From contig JALSNC010000116.1 in NCBI GenBank assembly GCA_026987195.1, positions 1 through 45,262 on the forward strand: 45,262 nucleotides of DNA, read 5' to 3'. A program made the translations under genes and the position numbers. How positions within the stretch are numbered: the stretch's first letter is position 1; every line of letters starts with the position of its first letter. Below the pieces are notes generated by a model, which made no database searches, had not been told where the DNA came from, and saw nothing but the letters and a program-made list of their open reading frames with translations. Positions 17,201 through 25,887 of this stretch are shown here, one piece after another. This stretch comes from Desulfobulbaceae bacterium. Lineage in GTDB: Bacteria > Desulfobacterota > Desulfobulbia > Desulfobulbales > Desulfobulbaceae.

Positions 17201-17470
17201 ATGAAATGGCAGGAGCGCAGGATACAGGTCGACAACCGGTGTGGCGTGCATGGCCGGGTTGCCGCCAGGCTGGCCGAACTGGCCCGGGAGGGCGATGTCT
17301 CTCTTCAGATCGTCTGTACATCGGGCACCGTGGACTGCGCCTCCATCCTGGAGGTGTTGAGCATGGCCCTTGTCCGCGGCACCGAGGTGACGGTCAGGGT
17401 GCGGGGCAGCAGGGCCGAGGCCGTGCTGGACGCGGTCCAGGAGCTGCTGACCCGACAGGATGATCCGTAA
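17201..17470 (+). CDS. ptsH: HPr phosphocarrier protein, variant active site
   Basis: The 89-residue protein has the HPr fold signature: the active-site His17 in CGVHGRVAARLAELA, and a regulatory-site-like serine in VDCASILEVLSMAL, followed by RGTEVTVRVRGSRAEAVL. HPr accepts phosphate from enzyme I. The usual HARP motif reads HGRV, so the conserved proline after the arginine is missing. The ATG at 17201 is chosen because the frame upstream has no good start. The end overlaps ptsI by 11 bp. No EII permease genes are in the window, so the pair may serve regulation rather than sugar uptake, or partner with EII genes elsewhere. Confidence 0.88.
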   Translation: MKWQERRIQVDNRCGVHGRVAARLAELAREGDVSLQIVCTSGTVDCASILEVLSMALVRGTEVTVRVRGSRAEAVLDAVQELLTRQDDP

Positions 17471-19268
17471 GATGGGCCGCTTTCGTGACAGAGCGGGAGG
17501 CGGGGCCGAGCCGAGGACGCTGTATGGCATTGCCGCTTCACCGGGCATCGTGGTGGGCCGGATCCTGGTCCTCAAACGCAGGACCCGCAGGGCCGGCCGC
17601 TACCACCTGCCGCCGGAACTGGTCGAGCAGGAGGTGGAGCGCTTCCGCCGGGCCGCTGCCCGGGCGGAACGTGAACTGCAGGACCTCCGCCAGGCCCTGG
17701 TCCGTGACCTGGCCGATTCCCTCTCCATCATCGATTCCCATATCCTGATGGTCAAGGACAGGATGATCCTGGAGCGTACCGTGGAGATCATCCGCCGTGA
17801 GCAGGTGAATGCGGAATGGGCACTGGCCAGGGCCCTGCAGAGGATCAAACACCGGTTCGACCGCATCGCCGACCCCTATATCAAGGACCGCTACGAGGAT
17901 GTCAAGTACGTGGCCGACAGGGTCTTCGGTCTGCTGGCCGGCCGGGAGTCCGATCCCCTGGCCGACGTGGACGAGGGGGTCATCGTGGTGGCCCATGATT
18001 TTTCACCCGAGGACACCATCCGCATGAGCTCGGAAAAGGTGCTCGGTTTCCTCACCGAAAAAGGGGGACTCACCTCGCACACCGCCATCGTTGCCCGTTC
18101 GCTTTCCATCCCCGCGGTGGTCGGTCTCGAACAGGTGACCCAGCTCTGCGCCACCGGTGACACCCTGATCCTGGACGGCTTTTCCGGCCGTGTCTATCTC
18201 AATCCCACCCCGGACCAGGTTACGCAGTACCGGGAATATGAACGGCAGCACAAGGCCTTTTCCGACGAAGTCGCCTATTACATCCATCTCTCCTCCGAGA
18301 CCCTGGACGGGATGACGGTGCGGCTGGCCGCCAATATCGAGATGCCCGACGAGCTGCAGGCCGTGCTCCGTTACGGGGCGGAGGGGATCGGTCTGTTCCG
18401 GAGCGAGTTCGACTATTTCCAGCGGGAGCAGGCCCCGGACGAGGAGATGCTCTATGCCACCTACCGTGAGCTGGTCAGTGTTCTTGCTCCCATGCCGGTG
18501 ACCATCCGCACCCTTGACGTGGGGGGTGACAAGTTCGTGGACAAGCTCCCCTCGGCCATGGTCTGCCCGGATCAGGAACGGAACCCGGCCCTGGGCCTGC
18601 GCTCCATCCGTTTTTCCCTGCGTGAGCCGTCCCTGCTCAAGACCCAGTTCCGGGCCATGCTCCGGGCCTCGGTTCATGGCCGCCTCCGGATCCTGCTGCC
18701 GCTGATCACCTCCCTCTCCGAGCTGCAGCGGATCAGGGCCATGCTCGCCAGGGTGATGGAGGACCTGGAACAGCGGGCCATCGCCTTTGACCGCCACGTG
18801 GAGGTCGGGATCATGATCGAGGTGCCCAGCGCCGTGATCATGGCCGATGTGCTTGCCGGGGAGGTGGACTTTTTCAGTATCGGCACCAATGATCTGATCC
18901 AGTATTCCCTTGCCATCGATCGCAGCAACCAGTATGTGGCCCACATGTACGAGCCCTTTCACCCGGCTGTTCTGCGGATGATCCGGCAGACCGTGGAGGC
19001 CGGTCACGCCCGGGGCATCGAGGTCTCCATCTGTGGCGAGATGGCTGGTGACATGATCTCTACCCCGGTCCTGCTCGGCCTGGGTGTGGATGAGCTTTCC
19101 ATGCGTCCCTCGGCCATCCCTTATGCCAAGCGACTTCTCAGACGTTCCACCTCCGGACAACTGGCGGAGCTGGCCCGGGATGTCCTCCGGTGCCGGGATG
19201 GCGGCGAGGTCAGGAATTTTCTCACCGGCTATCTGCCCCGTCATTATCCCGAGGAGTTCGGCAGCTGA
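17460..19268 (+). CDS. ptsI: Phosphoenolpyruvate-protein phosphotransferase (enzyme I)
   Basis: Enzyme I autophosphorylates from PEP and passes the phosphate to HPr. The 602 residues (family about 570-600) contain the HPr-binding helical domain (about 40-160), the swivelling phosphohistidine domain with His207 in GGLTSHTAIVARS, and the C-terminal PEP-binding TIM barrel (about 280-560), with LFRSEFDYF, DVGGDK, FSIGTNDLIQYSLAIDR and active-site Cys525 in SICGEMAGD. All catalytic residues are present. It overlaps ptsH by 11 bp, and its stop overlaps the thiL start (TGATG). Confidence 0.97.
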   Translation: MIRKMGRFRDRAGGGAEPRTLYGIAASPGIVVGRILVLKRRTRRAGRYHLPPELVEQEVERFRRAAARAERELQDLRQALVRDLADSLSIIDSHILMVKDRMILERTVEIIRREQVNAEWALARALQRIKHRFDRIADPYIKDRYEDVKYVADRVFGLLAGRESDPLADVDEGVIVVAHDFSPEDTIRMSSEKVLGFLTEKGGLTSHTAIVARSLSIPAVVGLEQVTQLCATGDTLILDGFSGRVYLNPTPDQVTQYREYERQHKAFSDEVAYYIHLSSETLDGMTVRLAANIEMPDELQAVLRYGAEGIGLFRSEFDYFQREQAPDEEMLYATYRELVSVLAPMPVTIRTLDVGGDKFVDKLPSAMVCPDQERNPALGLRSIRFSLREPSLLKTQFRAMLRASVHGRLRILLPLITSLSELQRIRAMLARVMEDLEQRAIAFDRHVEVGIMIEVPSAVIMADVLAGEVDFFSIGTNDLIQYSLAIDRSNQYVAHMYEPFHPAVLRMIRQTVEAGHARGIEVSICGEMAGDMISTPVLLGLGVDELSMRPSAIPYAKRLLRRSTSGQLAELARDVLRCRDGGEVRNFLTGYLPRHYPEEFGS

Positions 19269-20284
19269 TGAGGGAGCGGGAACTGATCGCGTGTATAGCC
19301 GCGGCAACGGCCGGAGCCGGAAATGGTATTCTGCAGGGCATCGGCGACGACTGCGCGGTGATCGAAAAGGAGGCGGGCCGGGTCTGGCTGCTGACCATGG
19401 ATGCCCTGGTGGAGTCGGTGCATTTCAACCCTGCCTGGCATCCGCCGGAACTGCTGGGGCGCAAGGCGGTCTCGGTCAATGTCAGCGATGTGGCGGCCAT
19501 GGGGGGTGAGCCCGGTTTTCTTCTCCTCTCCCTGGCCCTGCCGCCGGGGCTGGATGACACCTGGATCTCCGCCTTCGTGGCCGGCTTCACCTCGGCCTGC
19601 GACGATTATGGCTGCCGGCTGGTGGGGGGAGACACCGTGGCCAGCCCGGCCGGGATCTCTCTCAGTGTCACCGCCGTGGGCGAGGCCGCCGCGGACAGGG
19701 TCATCTATCGCTCCGGCGCCCGGCCCGGGGACACGGTCTGGGTCAGCGGGCCGCTGGGGCTGGCCGCCGCCGGCCTGGACCTGCTGAAGGCTGGACTGGG
19801 CAGGAAGGAAGCGATCCTGCAGCCCCTGCTGGATGCCCATCTTGATCCGCGGGCCAGGACCGGTCTCGGCCGGGTGCTGGCCGAATCCGGCTTGGTCCAC
19901 GCGATGATGGATCTCTCCGATGGCCTGGCCACGGACCTGGCCCATATCTGCCGCCAGAGCAGGGTGGGGGCCCGGGTCCGGGCCGACCGGCTGCCGCAGC
20001 ACCCGGCCCTGGCACGGGCGGCAGCCCTGCTGGCACGGGATCCGCTGGCCTGGATGGTCTCCGGGGGTGAGGATTTCGAGCTGCTCTTCACCACCGCGGC
20101 CGGGGATGCGGAGGCGCTGGAGCGGCTGGTTGCCGCATCCGGGCACCGGGTCCATGCCGTGGGCATGATCAGTGAAGAAGAGGGCGTTTTCCTGGAGAGG
20201 CCCGCCACAGGGGGCGCCACGGGGCGTGAGGAAGATATCGCATTTCAGGGCTACGAGCATTTTTCCACGGGAGGCGGTGACTGA
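19268..20284 (+). CDS. thiL: Thiamine-monophosphate kinase
   Basis: ThiL phosphorylates thiamine monophosphate to the active cofactor thiamine diphosphate using ATP. The 338-residue protein has the family motifs GIGDDCAV (24-31), TMDALVESVHF (43-53), GRKAVSVNVSDVAAMGG, VGGDT and the late MDLSDGLATDL and SGGEDFELLF. The ATG at 19268 overlaps the ptsI stop; a longer upstream frame inside ptsI is not needed. Placement between ptsI and a PEP/pyruvate-dikinase-like gene suggests an operon of convenience; pyruvate-handling enzymes that use thiamine diphosphate are a possible theme. Confidence 0.96.
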   Translation: MRERELIACIAAATAGAGNGILQGIGDDCAVIEKEAGRVWLLTMDALVESVHFNPAWHPPELLGRKAVSVNVSDVAAMGGEPGFLLLSLALPPGLDDTWISAFVAGFTSACDDYGCRLVGGDTVASPAGISLSVTAVGEAAADRVIYRSGARPGDTVWVSGPLGLAAAGLDLLKAGLGRKEAILQPLLDAHLDPRARTGLGRVLAESGLVHAMMDLSDGLATDLAHICRQSRVGARVRADRLPQHPALARAAALLARDPLAWMVSGGEDFELLFTTAAGDAEALERLVAASGHRVHAVGMISEEEGVFLERPATGGATGREEDIAFQGYEHFSTGGGD

Positions 20285-20287
20285 ATC

Positions 20288-22816
20288 ATGCTGCTCAACA
20301 CCCTGTTCAGGCACTGGTCGTACCGGCTGTTCGCGCCGGGCACCATGCTGCGCCAGACCTACGAGGCCTTCAAGCGGCTCCTGGTCTTCGATGGCCAGTG
20401 CCACGACCTGATGGCCGAGTTCGAGGTCCTCTACCATGACGGCAGACGGGAGGATTTTGCCGCCATCCGTGACCGTTACGACCGGTTTGCCCGGGCCGTC
20501 TCCGGCATGATCGACGCCCTGGAACAGCTCAGCCCCACCGAGGCCGAACCGCTGCGTGAGTATTTCGTCAAGTTCGACTTCTATGTCCGCTTCCTGCTCG
20601 CACCACCGGAGCAGTTCATCATCCCGCCCTTTGTCGTGGATCTCACCCTTTTGCCGGAGCCGGAACTCGCCGGCAACAAGGCCCATAATCTTGCCCGCCT
20701 CCGCCATGAGCTGGGGGCCCCGGTTCCGGCCGGCTTCTCCATCACCACCACCGCCTTTTTCGACCTGATCGAGGAAAACGGTCTGCGCGCTCCCATCGAC
20801 GAACTGCTGGCGGCCATTGATATCGAACAGCCCCGTTCCCTGGCCCGGATCTCGGAACAACTGGTGGCCATGGTGCGCGGCGCGGTCATTCCCCGGCGGG
20901 TCCGGGAGCGGATCCTGGCTGCCTGGGACCGGATGGAAGAGCAATGCGGCGGTCCGGTCCGGGCGGCGGTCCGCTCGTCGGCCGTCAGTGAAGACAGCGA
21001 ACATTCCTTTGCCGGTCAGTACCACACGGTCCTTGGCGCGGACCGGGAGTCCATTCTGGAGAGCTACCTGGAGGTGGTGGCCTCAAAGTATACTCCCGAG
21101 GCCCTTCTCTATCGGATCACCCTGGGGCTTGCCGACGAGGAGGCACCCATCGCCGTCCTGGTCCTGGCCATGGTGGAGGCGGCGGTCAGCGGTATCGTCT
21201 ATACCAGCGAGCCGGTGGCCGGGCAGGACCGGCTGGTCATCCACTGTGTGCATGGTCTGGGGGAGGCCCTGGTCGGCGGTGCGGCCAGTCCGGATATCTT
21301 TTTCCTGGACCGGCAGCGGCTGGAGGTGATCGGCCGCCGGCAGGGCCGGGAGCAGGTGCCATCGGAGGGAGCAAAGGCACGGCAACAGGCGCCGGCAGAG
21401 CCGGGCCGCCTGGCCATCACCGATGCCCGGGCCAGGGAACTTGCCGCCTGGGGCATACGCATCGAGACCCTGTTCGGTACGCCCCAGGATATCGAGTGGG
21501 CCATCGATACCAGGGAACATCTCTTTCTCCTTCAGGCGCGGCCCCTGCGCAGCGAGGTGGCGGACCAGGAGACGGACGCCCCGGTGCCGACCCCGGAACC
21601 CCTGCTCGCCACGGGCTCCAGGGCGGCCGGCGGTGTTGCCTGCGGCCGGGTTTTTCTTTCTGAAGGTCGTGACCTGCGGGAGATCCCCGAGGGCTCGGTC
21701 CTGGTGATCCGTAACACCCCGCCCTCCCTGGTACGGGTCATGACCCGGCTGGCGGCGGTGGTGGCGGAGCGGGGATCCTCGGCCGGCCATTTCGCCACCG
21801 TATGCCGCGAGTTCGGCGTTCCCCTGATCGTCGATGCGGCCGATGCCACCCGGATCCTGCACCACGGCGACCTGGTAACGGTGGACGCCGGCCGGGTGGC
21901 GGTCTATCCGGGCCGGGTGGAGGGGTTGGTCAGGCAACGGGCCACAGAGGAAAACCGCAGGGAGTTGCCCTACTTCAGGAAACTGGGCGCGATCCTCAGT
22001 TTCATCACGCCGCTCAATCTTCTCGATCCCCGGTCCCCGGAGTTCAGGCCGGTGTCCTGCCGTTCCCTGCACGACATTGTCCGCTATGTCCACGAACGCG
22101 CCGTCCAGGCCATGTTCGCCATCGGCGACCGGTCCCATGGCGGACCGGCCCGGCGGCTGGAGAGCGAACTGCCCCTGGAGGTCTATCTCCTGGACGTGGG
22201 CGGCGGTATCCGCAATCACGGCGGCCAGGGGCCTGTCAGTCTGGAACAGGTCTGCTCGGTCCCCTTTCTCGCCCTCTGGCGGGGCCTCAGTCATCCGGAC
22301 GTGGATTGGCAGAACCATGCCCATTTCGACTGGAAGAGTTTTGACGACGTGGCCCTGGCCGGCGGGGTCGCCACCAGAAAGGGTGGCGATTATGCCTCCT
22401 ATGCGGTCATCGGCAGCGATTACCTGAATCTCAATATGCGCTTCGGCTACCATTTCACCCTGGTCGATGCCCTCTGCGGTGGCGACGCCAGGGCCAATTA
22501 CTGCCAGTTCCGGTTCGCCGGTGGCGGCGGCGACTACACGGGGCGCTCGCGGCGGATCGATTTTCTCCGGATCATCCTCACCCGGCTGGGCTTTGAGGTC
22601 GATGTGCGGGCGGATCTCCTCGATGCCCGGGTCGCGGATATCGACTGTGCCGACCTCTGCCACATGCTCGACATGCTGGGCCGTCTGCTCGGCACCACCA
22701 AGCTCATGGACATGGTCCTGCGGGAGGGAGTGGATGTGCGGGCCTGTGTCGAGGAGTTCTTTGCCGGCCGTTACAGCTTTTCCTCCCTGGACGGGCGCGC
22801 CGGGGGAGGGGAGTGA
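20288..22816 (+). CDS. Chimeric PEP synthase/PPDK-like protein with unknown C-terminal domain
   Basis: The 842-residue protein has an N-terminal helical part (about 1-115) with no recognised motif. It is followed by a PPDK-type ATP-grasp domain (about 125-420: AGNKAHNLARL, AVRSSAVSEDSEHSFAGQY, DIEWAIDTREHLFLLQARP) and a phosphohistidine swivel domain (about 435-540) with His501 in GSSAGHFATVCREFGVP. The PEP/pyruvate-binding TIM barrel of true PEP synthase and PPDK is absent. Instead a C-terminal region (about 545-842) carries LGAILSFITPLNLLDP, LHDIVRYVHERAVQAMF and a glycine-rich GGGIRNHGGQGP, which I do not recognise. ATP-driven phosphorylation of a substrate via His501 is plausible, but the acceptor is unknown. 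It starts 4 bp after thiL. Confidence 0.82.
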   Translation: MLLNTLFRHWSYRLFAPGTMLRQTYEAFKRLLVFDGQCHDLMAEFEVLYHDGRREDFAAIRDRYDRFARAVSGMIDALEQLSPTEAEPLREYFVKFDFYVRFLLAPPEQFIIPPFVVDLTLLPEPELAGNKAHNLARLRHELGAPVPAGFSITTTAFFDLIEENGLRAPIDELLAAIDIEQPRSLARISEQLVAMVRGAVIPRRVRERILAAWDRMEEQCGGPVRAAVRSSAVSEDSEHSFAGQYHTVLGADRESILESYLEVVASKYTPEALLYRITLGLADEEAPIAVLVLAMVEAAVSGIVYTSEPVAGQDRLVIHCVHGLGEALVGGAASPDIFFLDRQRLEVIGRRQGREQVPSEGAKARQQAPAEPGRLAITDARARELAAWGIRIETLFGTPQDIEWAIDTREHLFLLQARPLRSEVADQETDAPVPTPEPLLATGSRAAGGVACGRVFLSEGRDLREIPEGSVLVIRNTPPSLVRVMTRLAAVVAERGSSAGHFATVCREFGVPLIVDAADATRILHHGDLVTVDAGRVAVYPGRVEGLVRQRATEENRRELPYFRKLGAILSFITPLNLLDPRSPEFRPVSCRSLHDIVRYVHERAVQAMFAIGDRSHGGPARRLESELPLEVYLLDVGGGIRNHGGQGPVSLEQVCSVPFLALWRGLSHPDVDWQNHAHFDWKSFDDVALAGGVATRKGGDYASYAVIGSDYLNLNMRFGYHFTLVDALCGGDARANYCQFRFAGGGGDYTGRSRRIDFLRIILTRLGFEVDVRADLLDARVADIDCADLCHMLDMLGRLLGTTKLMDMVLREGVDVRACVEEFFAGRYSFSSLDGRAGGGE

Positions 22817-22869
22817 GTTGCCGTTAGCGGCGCACCGTTACTGAACCACAACCAGGAGCACGACCTTTC

Positions 22870-23916
22870 ATGTATCAACTGACCTGGATCACCGACCACC
22901 TGGCGGTGGGCTATGCGCCCATGTCCTATGCCGAGCTGGACTCCATCAGGGAGCAGGGTATCACCGCCATCGTCAACCTGTGCGGTGAGTATTGCGATCT
23001 GCACGAGATCGAGGAAAAGTCGGGATTCGAGGTCTATTTTCTGCCCATTCCCGACGAGTGCGCCCCGGATATGGAGTCCATGGAAAAGGCCCTGGAATGG
23101 CTGGACGAGGCCATCTACCTGAACAAGAAGGTCCTGGTCCACTGCCGGCACGGTCACGGACGGACCGGCACCTTTGTCTCCGCCTACCTGCTGCGGCGCG
23201 GCCTGGGCCTCAAGCTGGCCGAGAAGACCCTGAAGGGGACCCGGGCCGGGCCCACCAATTACAGCCAGTGGAAACTGCTGCGCAAGTATGGCAAGAAGGA
23301 AGGGAAGCTCACCCTGGCCGAGCCGAAGATCGCCAACCGGCCCACCGTGGACCTCTCACCCTGGACCAGCGAGTACGCCTCCCTGGTGCAGGAGGTGGAT
23401 CACCGGCTCCGTGAGGCTGGTGTGGAGGTTGCTTGCGGCCGTGACCGGGACGATTGCTGCCACGAGCCTTTTGACCTGCGCCTGATCGAGAGCATCTGTC
23501 TCTCCCAGGCCATGAACCGGCGTCTTACCCGCAGCCAGCGCCACGAGGCCATCGAGCGGGGCATTGTCCTGTCGCGGGCCATGCAGGAGCTGCAATCAGG
23601 GGAGGGGGCAGAAGAGAGCGATTTCGTTCGTCGGTATCGGGAGGCCGGACTGGCCTGTCCTCTGGCTGTTGAGGGCGGCTGCCTGCTGTTTGATCAGCGT
23701 CCCATCCGCTGCCGCTGCTGGTCGGTGCCGGAGGATGTGGTGGAGCTGGCTGATATCCATTCGGCCCTTGCCGCCCTGTCACGGAACGTGTATCTTGCCC
23801 TGACCGGTTCGTTCCCGCCCCGGGGCGAGCTGCGTTTTTCCATTGCTGATACGGTGTCCGGCAGGTTTGTCCAGTTGTATTTCCAGGCCATGCTGCAGGA
23901 AGACAGGAAGCAATAA
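22870..23916 (+). CDS. Dual-specificity phosphatase fused to a YkgJ-like cysteine domain
   Basis: The 348-residue protein has an N-terminal dual-specificity/tyrosine phosphatase domain (about 1-150). The P-loop HCRHGHGRTG is intact, with nucleophile Cys92 and Arg98, and Asp in LPIPDE is a candidate general acid. After a linker (about 150-185), the C-terminal region (about 185-345) resembles YkgJ-type metal-chelate proteins: a CGRDRDDCC cluster, then CPLAVEGGCLLFDQRPIRCRCW. The YkgJ function is unknown; the cysteines probably bind zinc or iron-sulfur. A second YkgJ-family gene lies at 25333 with only a sigma-54 regulator between them. The substrate is unknown. Confidence 0.85.
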   Translation: MYQLTWITDHLAVGYAPMSYAELDSIREQGITAIVNLCGEYCDLHEIEEKSGFEVYFLPIPDECAPDMESMEKALEWLDEAIYLNKKVLVHCRHGHGRTGTFVSAYLLRRGLGLKLAEKTLKGTRAGPTNYSQWKLLRKYGKKEGKLTLAEPKIANRPTVDLSPWTSEYASLVQEVDHRLREAGVEVACGRDRDDCCHEPFDLRLIESICLSQAMNRRLTRSQRHEAIERGIVLSRAMQELQSGEGAEESDFVRRYREAGLACPLAVEGGCLLFDQRPIRCRCWSVPEDVVELADIHSALAALSRNVYLALTGSFPPRGELRFSIADTVSGRFVQLYFQAMLQEDRKQ

Positions 23917-23917
23917 C

Positions 23918-25336
23918 GTGGGAGATTACGGTTCGGAAAAGCAAAAAAAGGTGCTCATCGTCGACGACGAGCGCGACATGCTGACCCTGCTGCGGAAGGT
24001 ACTGACCAGGAAGACCACCTGCGATGTGCAGATGGCCGACTGCGGCGATGCCGCCCTCGAGGTGGTGGAATCCTGGCTGCCTGATGTCGTGCTCACCGAC
24101 ATCAAGATGTCGGGCATGGACGGACTGGAATTCCTGCGCCGGTTGCGCCATTTCGACCCCACCATCACCACCATCGTCATGACCGGATACGGGACCATCG
24201 AGATGGCGGTACAGGCGCTCAAGGACGGGGCCTATGATTTTTTTGAAAAACCGTTCGACAACGACCAGATTGTGCATGCGGTCAGCCGGGCGGTGGAGCG
24301 GACCCAGCTGTTGCGGGAGAACCTGCAGCTTCAGCACCGGCTGTCACGGGACCGGCAGGTGGCCGGATTCGTCGGCCGCTCCAGGAGGCTGCTCCAGACC
24401 CTGGAGCTGCTTGGCCGGCTGGCGCCCAGCAGGGCGACGGTGCTGATCAGGGGGGAATCCGGCACAGGCAAGGAACTGGCCGCCCGGGCTCTGCACGCCA
24501 TGAGCAACCGTGCCGACCGGGAGATGGTGGTGGTCAACTGCCCGGCCCTGCCGGAACATATCCTGGAGAGCGAGCTGTTCGGTTACCGCAAGGGGGCCTT
24601 CACCGGTGCCGACCGGGACAAGGACGGCCTGTTTCTCAAGGCCAACGGCTCCACCATCCTCCTGGACGAGATCGGCGACATCCCGGTATCCATCCAGACC
24701 AAGCTCCTGCGGGTGCTGCAGGAAAAGGAGATCCAGCCCCTGGGCCAGACCAGGACCTATTCCATCGATGTCCGCGTGCTGGCCTCCACCAACCAGAATC
24801 TGGAGGCCAAGATCGCCCGGGGCGAGTTCCGGGAGGACCTCTTCTACCGTCTCAATGTCATGACCGTCACCATGCCGAGTCTGGCCGAGATCCGCAGCGA
24901 TATCCCCCTCCTGGCCCAGCATTTTCTCGAGATCTTCAGCCGCGAACATGGCCGCAGCGACCTGGAATTCATGCCCGAGTCCCTGCAGTGCCTGATGCAG
25001 CGTTCCTGGAAGGGCAACATCAGGGAACTCGAAAACGTGATCAACCGGGCAGTGCTGCTCTGTAACGGTAACCGGATCACGCCCACCGATCTGATGATCG
25101 AGGAAGGGGAACAGCAGGGCGGCGGCGCGGAGGGGCGACAGTGTTACCTGAACCTGCCCTACAAGAGCGCCAAAAAAGAGGTGGTCAACCAGTTCAGCCG
25201 CACCTATCTGACCAGCGCTCTCAGCGCAACGGGTGGCAATGTTTCGGCCGCGGCCCGACGTTCCGGCATGGAACGGCAGGCCTTCCAGCGGCTGATGCGC
25301 CGCTTCGGCATCAGGTCAGAGGAGTTCCGCAAATGA
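23918..25336 (+). CDS. Sigma-54-dependent response regulator (NtrC family)
   Basis: The 472-residue protein has a receiver domain (about 10-125, phospho-acceptor Asp61 in VVLTDIKMSG, KPF at about 111), then an AAA+ sigma-54 activation domain (about 148-380) with Walker A GESGTGKE (179-186), GAFTGA loop (226-231), Walker B LLDEIGDIP and the arginine-finger region FREDLFYRLNV. A C-terminal Fis-type helix-turn-helix (about 430-468: NVSAAARRSGMERQAFQRLMRR) binds DNA. The GTG start at 23918 is one base after the phosphatase gene's stop. No cognate kinase is adjacent. The 3' end overlaps the YkgJ gene by 4 bp. Target promoters cannot be named. Confidence 0.94.
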   Translation: MGDYGSEKQKKVLIVDDERDMLTLLRKVLTRKTTCDVQMADCGDAALEVVESWLPDVVLTDIKMSGMDGLEFLRRLRHFDPTITTIVMTGYGTIEMAVQALKDGAYDFFEKPFDNDQIVHAVSRAVERTQLLRENLQLQHRLSRDRQVAGFVGRSRRLLQTLELLGRLAPSRATVLIRGESGTGKELAARALHAMSNRADREMVVVNCPALPEHILESELFGYRKGAFTGADRDKDGLFLKANGSTILLDEIGDIPVSIQTKLLRVLQEKEIQPLGQTRTYSIDVRVLASTNQNLEAKIARGEFREDLFYRLNVMTVTMPSLAEIRSDIPLLAQHFLEIFSREHGRSDLEFMPESLQCLMQRSWKGNIRELENVINRAVLLCNGNRITPTDLMIEEGEQQGGGAEGRQCYLNLPYKSAKKEVVNQFSRTYLTSALSATGGNVSAAARRSGMERQAFQRLMRRFGIRSEEFRK

Positions 25337-25740
25337 CGACCACGAGCCCCACGCCCCTGGCCCTGAGCCGGACCTTCTGCAACTTCTGCCCGGCCTACTG
25401 CTGTTACCGTCTCGAGGGAGCAAGCCTCTATGTGATGGCCGAGGACATCAACCGCATTGCCCGCCACTTCAACCTCAGCGACGGCGAGGTCCGCCGTCGT
25501 TTCATCGAGGGACGGCACACCTTCAGGACCCGCGAGGATGGCTCGTGTATCTTCCTGGCCACGGACCGGCTGTGCAGGCGGTGCTCCATCCACGAGGCAC
25601 GGCCGAAGCAGTGTCGGGATTTCCCCTATGACCGTCCCTGTCCCTACCTGGACAGTGAAGAGTTGCTTGCCCGCATCCAGCCCCGTATCGAACAGAGCCT
25701 CGGCCTGGCTGCGACAGCGGCGAAGATTCCGGACGAATAA
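25333..25740 (+). CDS. YkgJ family cysteine cluster protein
   Basis: The 135-residue protein has an N-terminal cysteine cluster FCNFCPAYCC (Cys16, 19, 23, 24), a middle helical part, then CIFL, RLCRRCSIHEARPKQCRDFPYDRPCP. This spacing fits the YkgJ (zinc- or iron-chelate, UPF0153) family, whose biochemical role is unknown. The ATG overlaps the stop of the sigma-54 regulator by 4 bp, so it is coupled to it. Together with the phosphatase-YkgJ fusion two genes upstream, it forms a three-gene unit. Confidence 0.85.
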   Translation: MTTTSPTPLALSRTFCNFCPAYCCYRLEGASLYVMAEDINRIARHFNLSDGEVRRRFIEGRHTFRTREDGSCIFLATDRLCRRCSIHEARPKQCRDFPYDRPCPYLDSEELLARIQPRIEQSLGLAATAAKIPDE

Positions 25741-25770
25741 TAATCAATATTGTTCTTGACAGATCCAGGG

Positions 25771-25800
25771 AATAATGTTTCCTTGCTGGGAAATATTATT
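25771..25800. promoter_or_regulatory. Palindrome upstream of rubrerythrin, candidate operator
   Basis: AATAATGTTTCC (25771-25782) and GGGAAATATTATT (25788-25800) form an imperfect inverted repeat (AATAATnTTTCC) centred about 100 bp before the rubrerythrin start. It is AT-rich with no T-tract, so an operator (for example of a PerR/Fur- or Rex-type regulator) is likelier than a terminator. A TTGACA lies at 25756-25761 but no well-spaced -10 is evident. Confidence 0.4.
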
Positions 25801-25887
25801 TTGTCGTCGGTCCGTTTCCCGGGAGGACGGGAATCACCGAGGAGACATCATATTAAAAACCTGACCAGTGACAAGGAGAAGCAGGAA

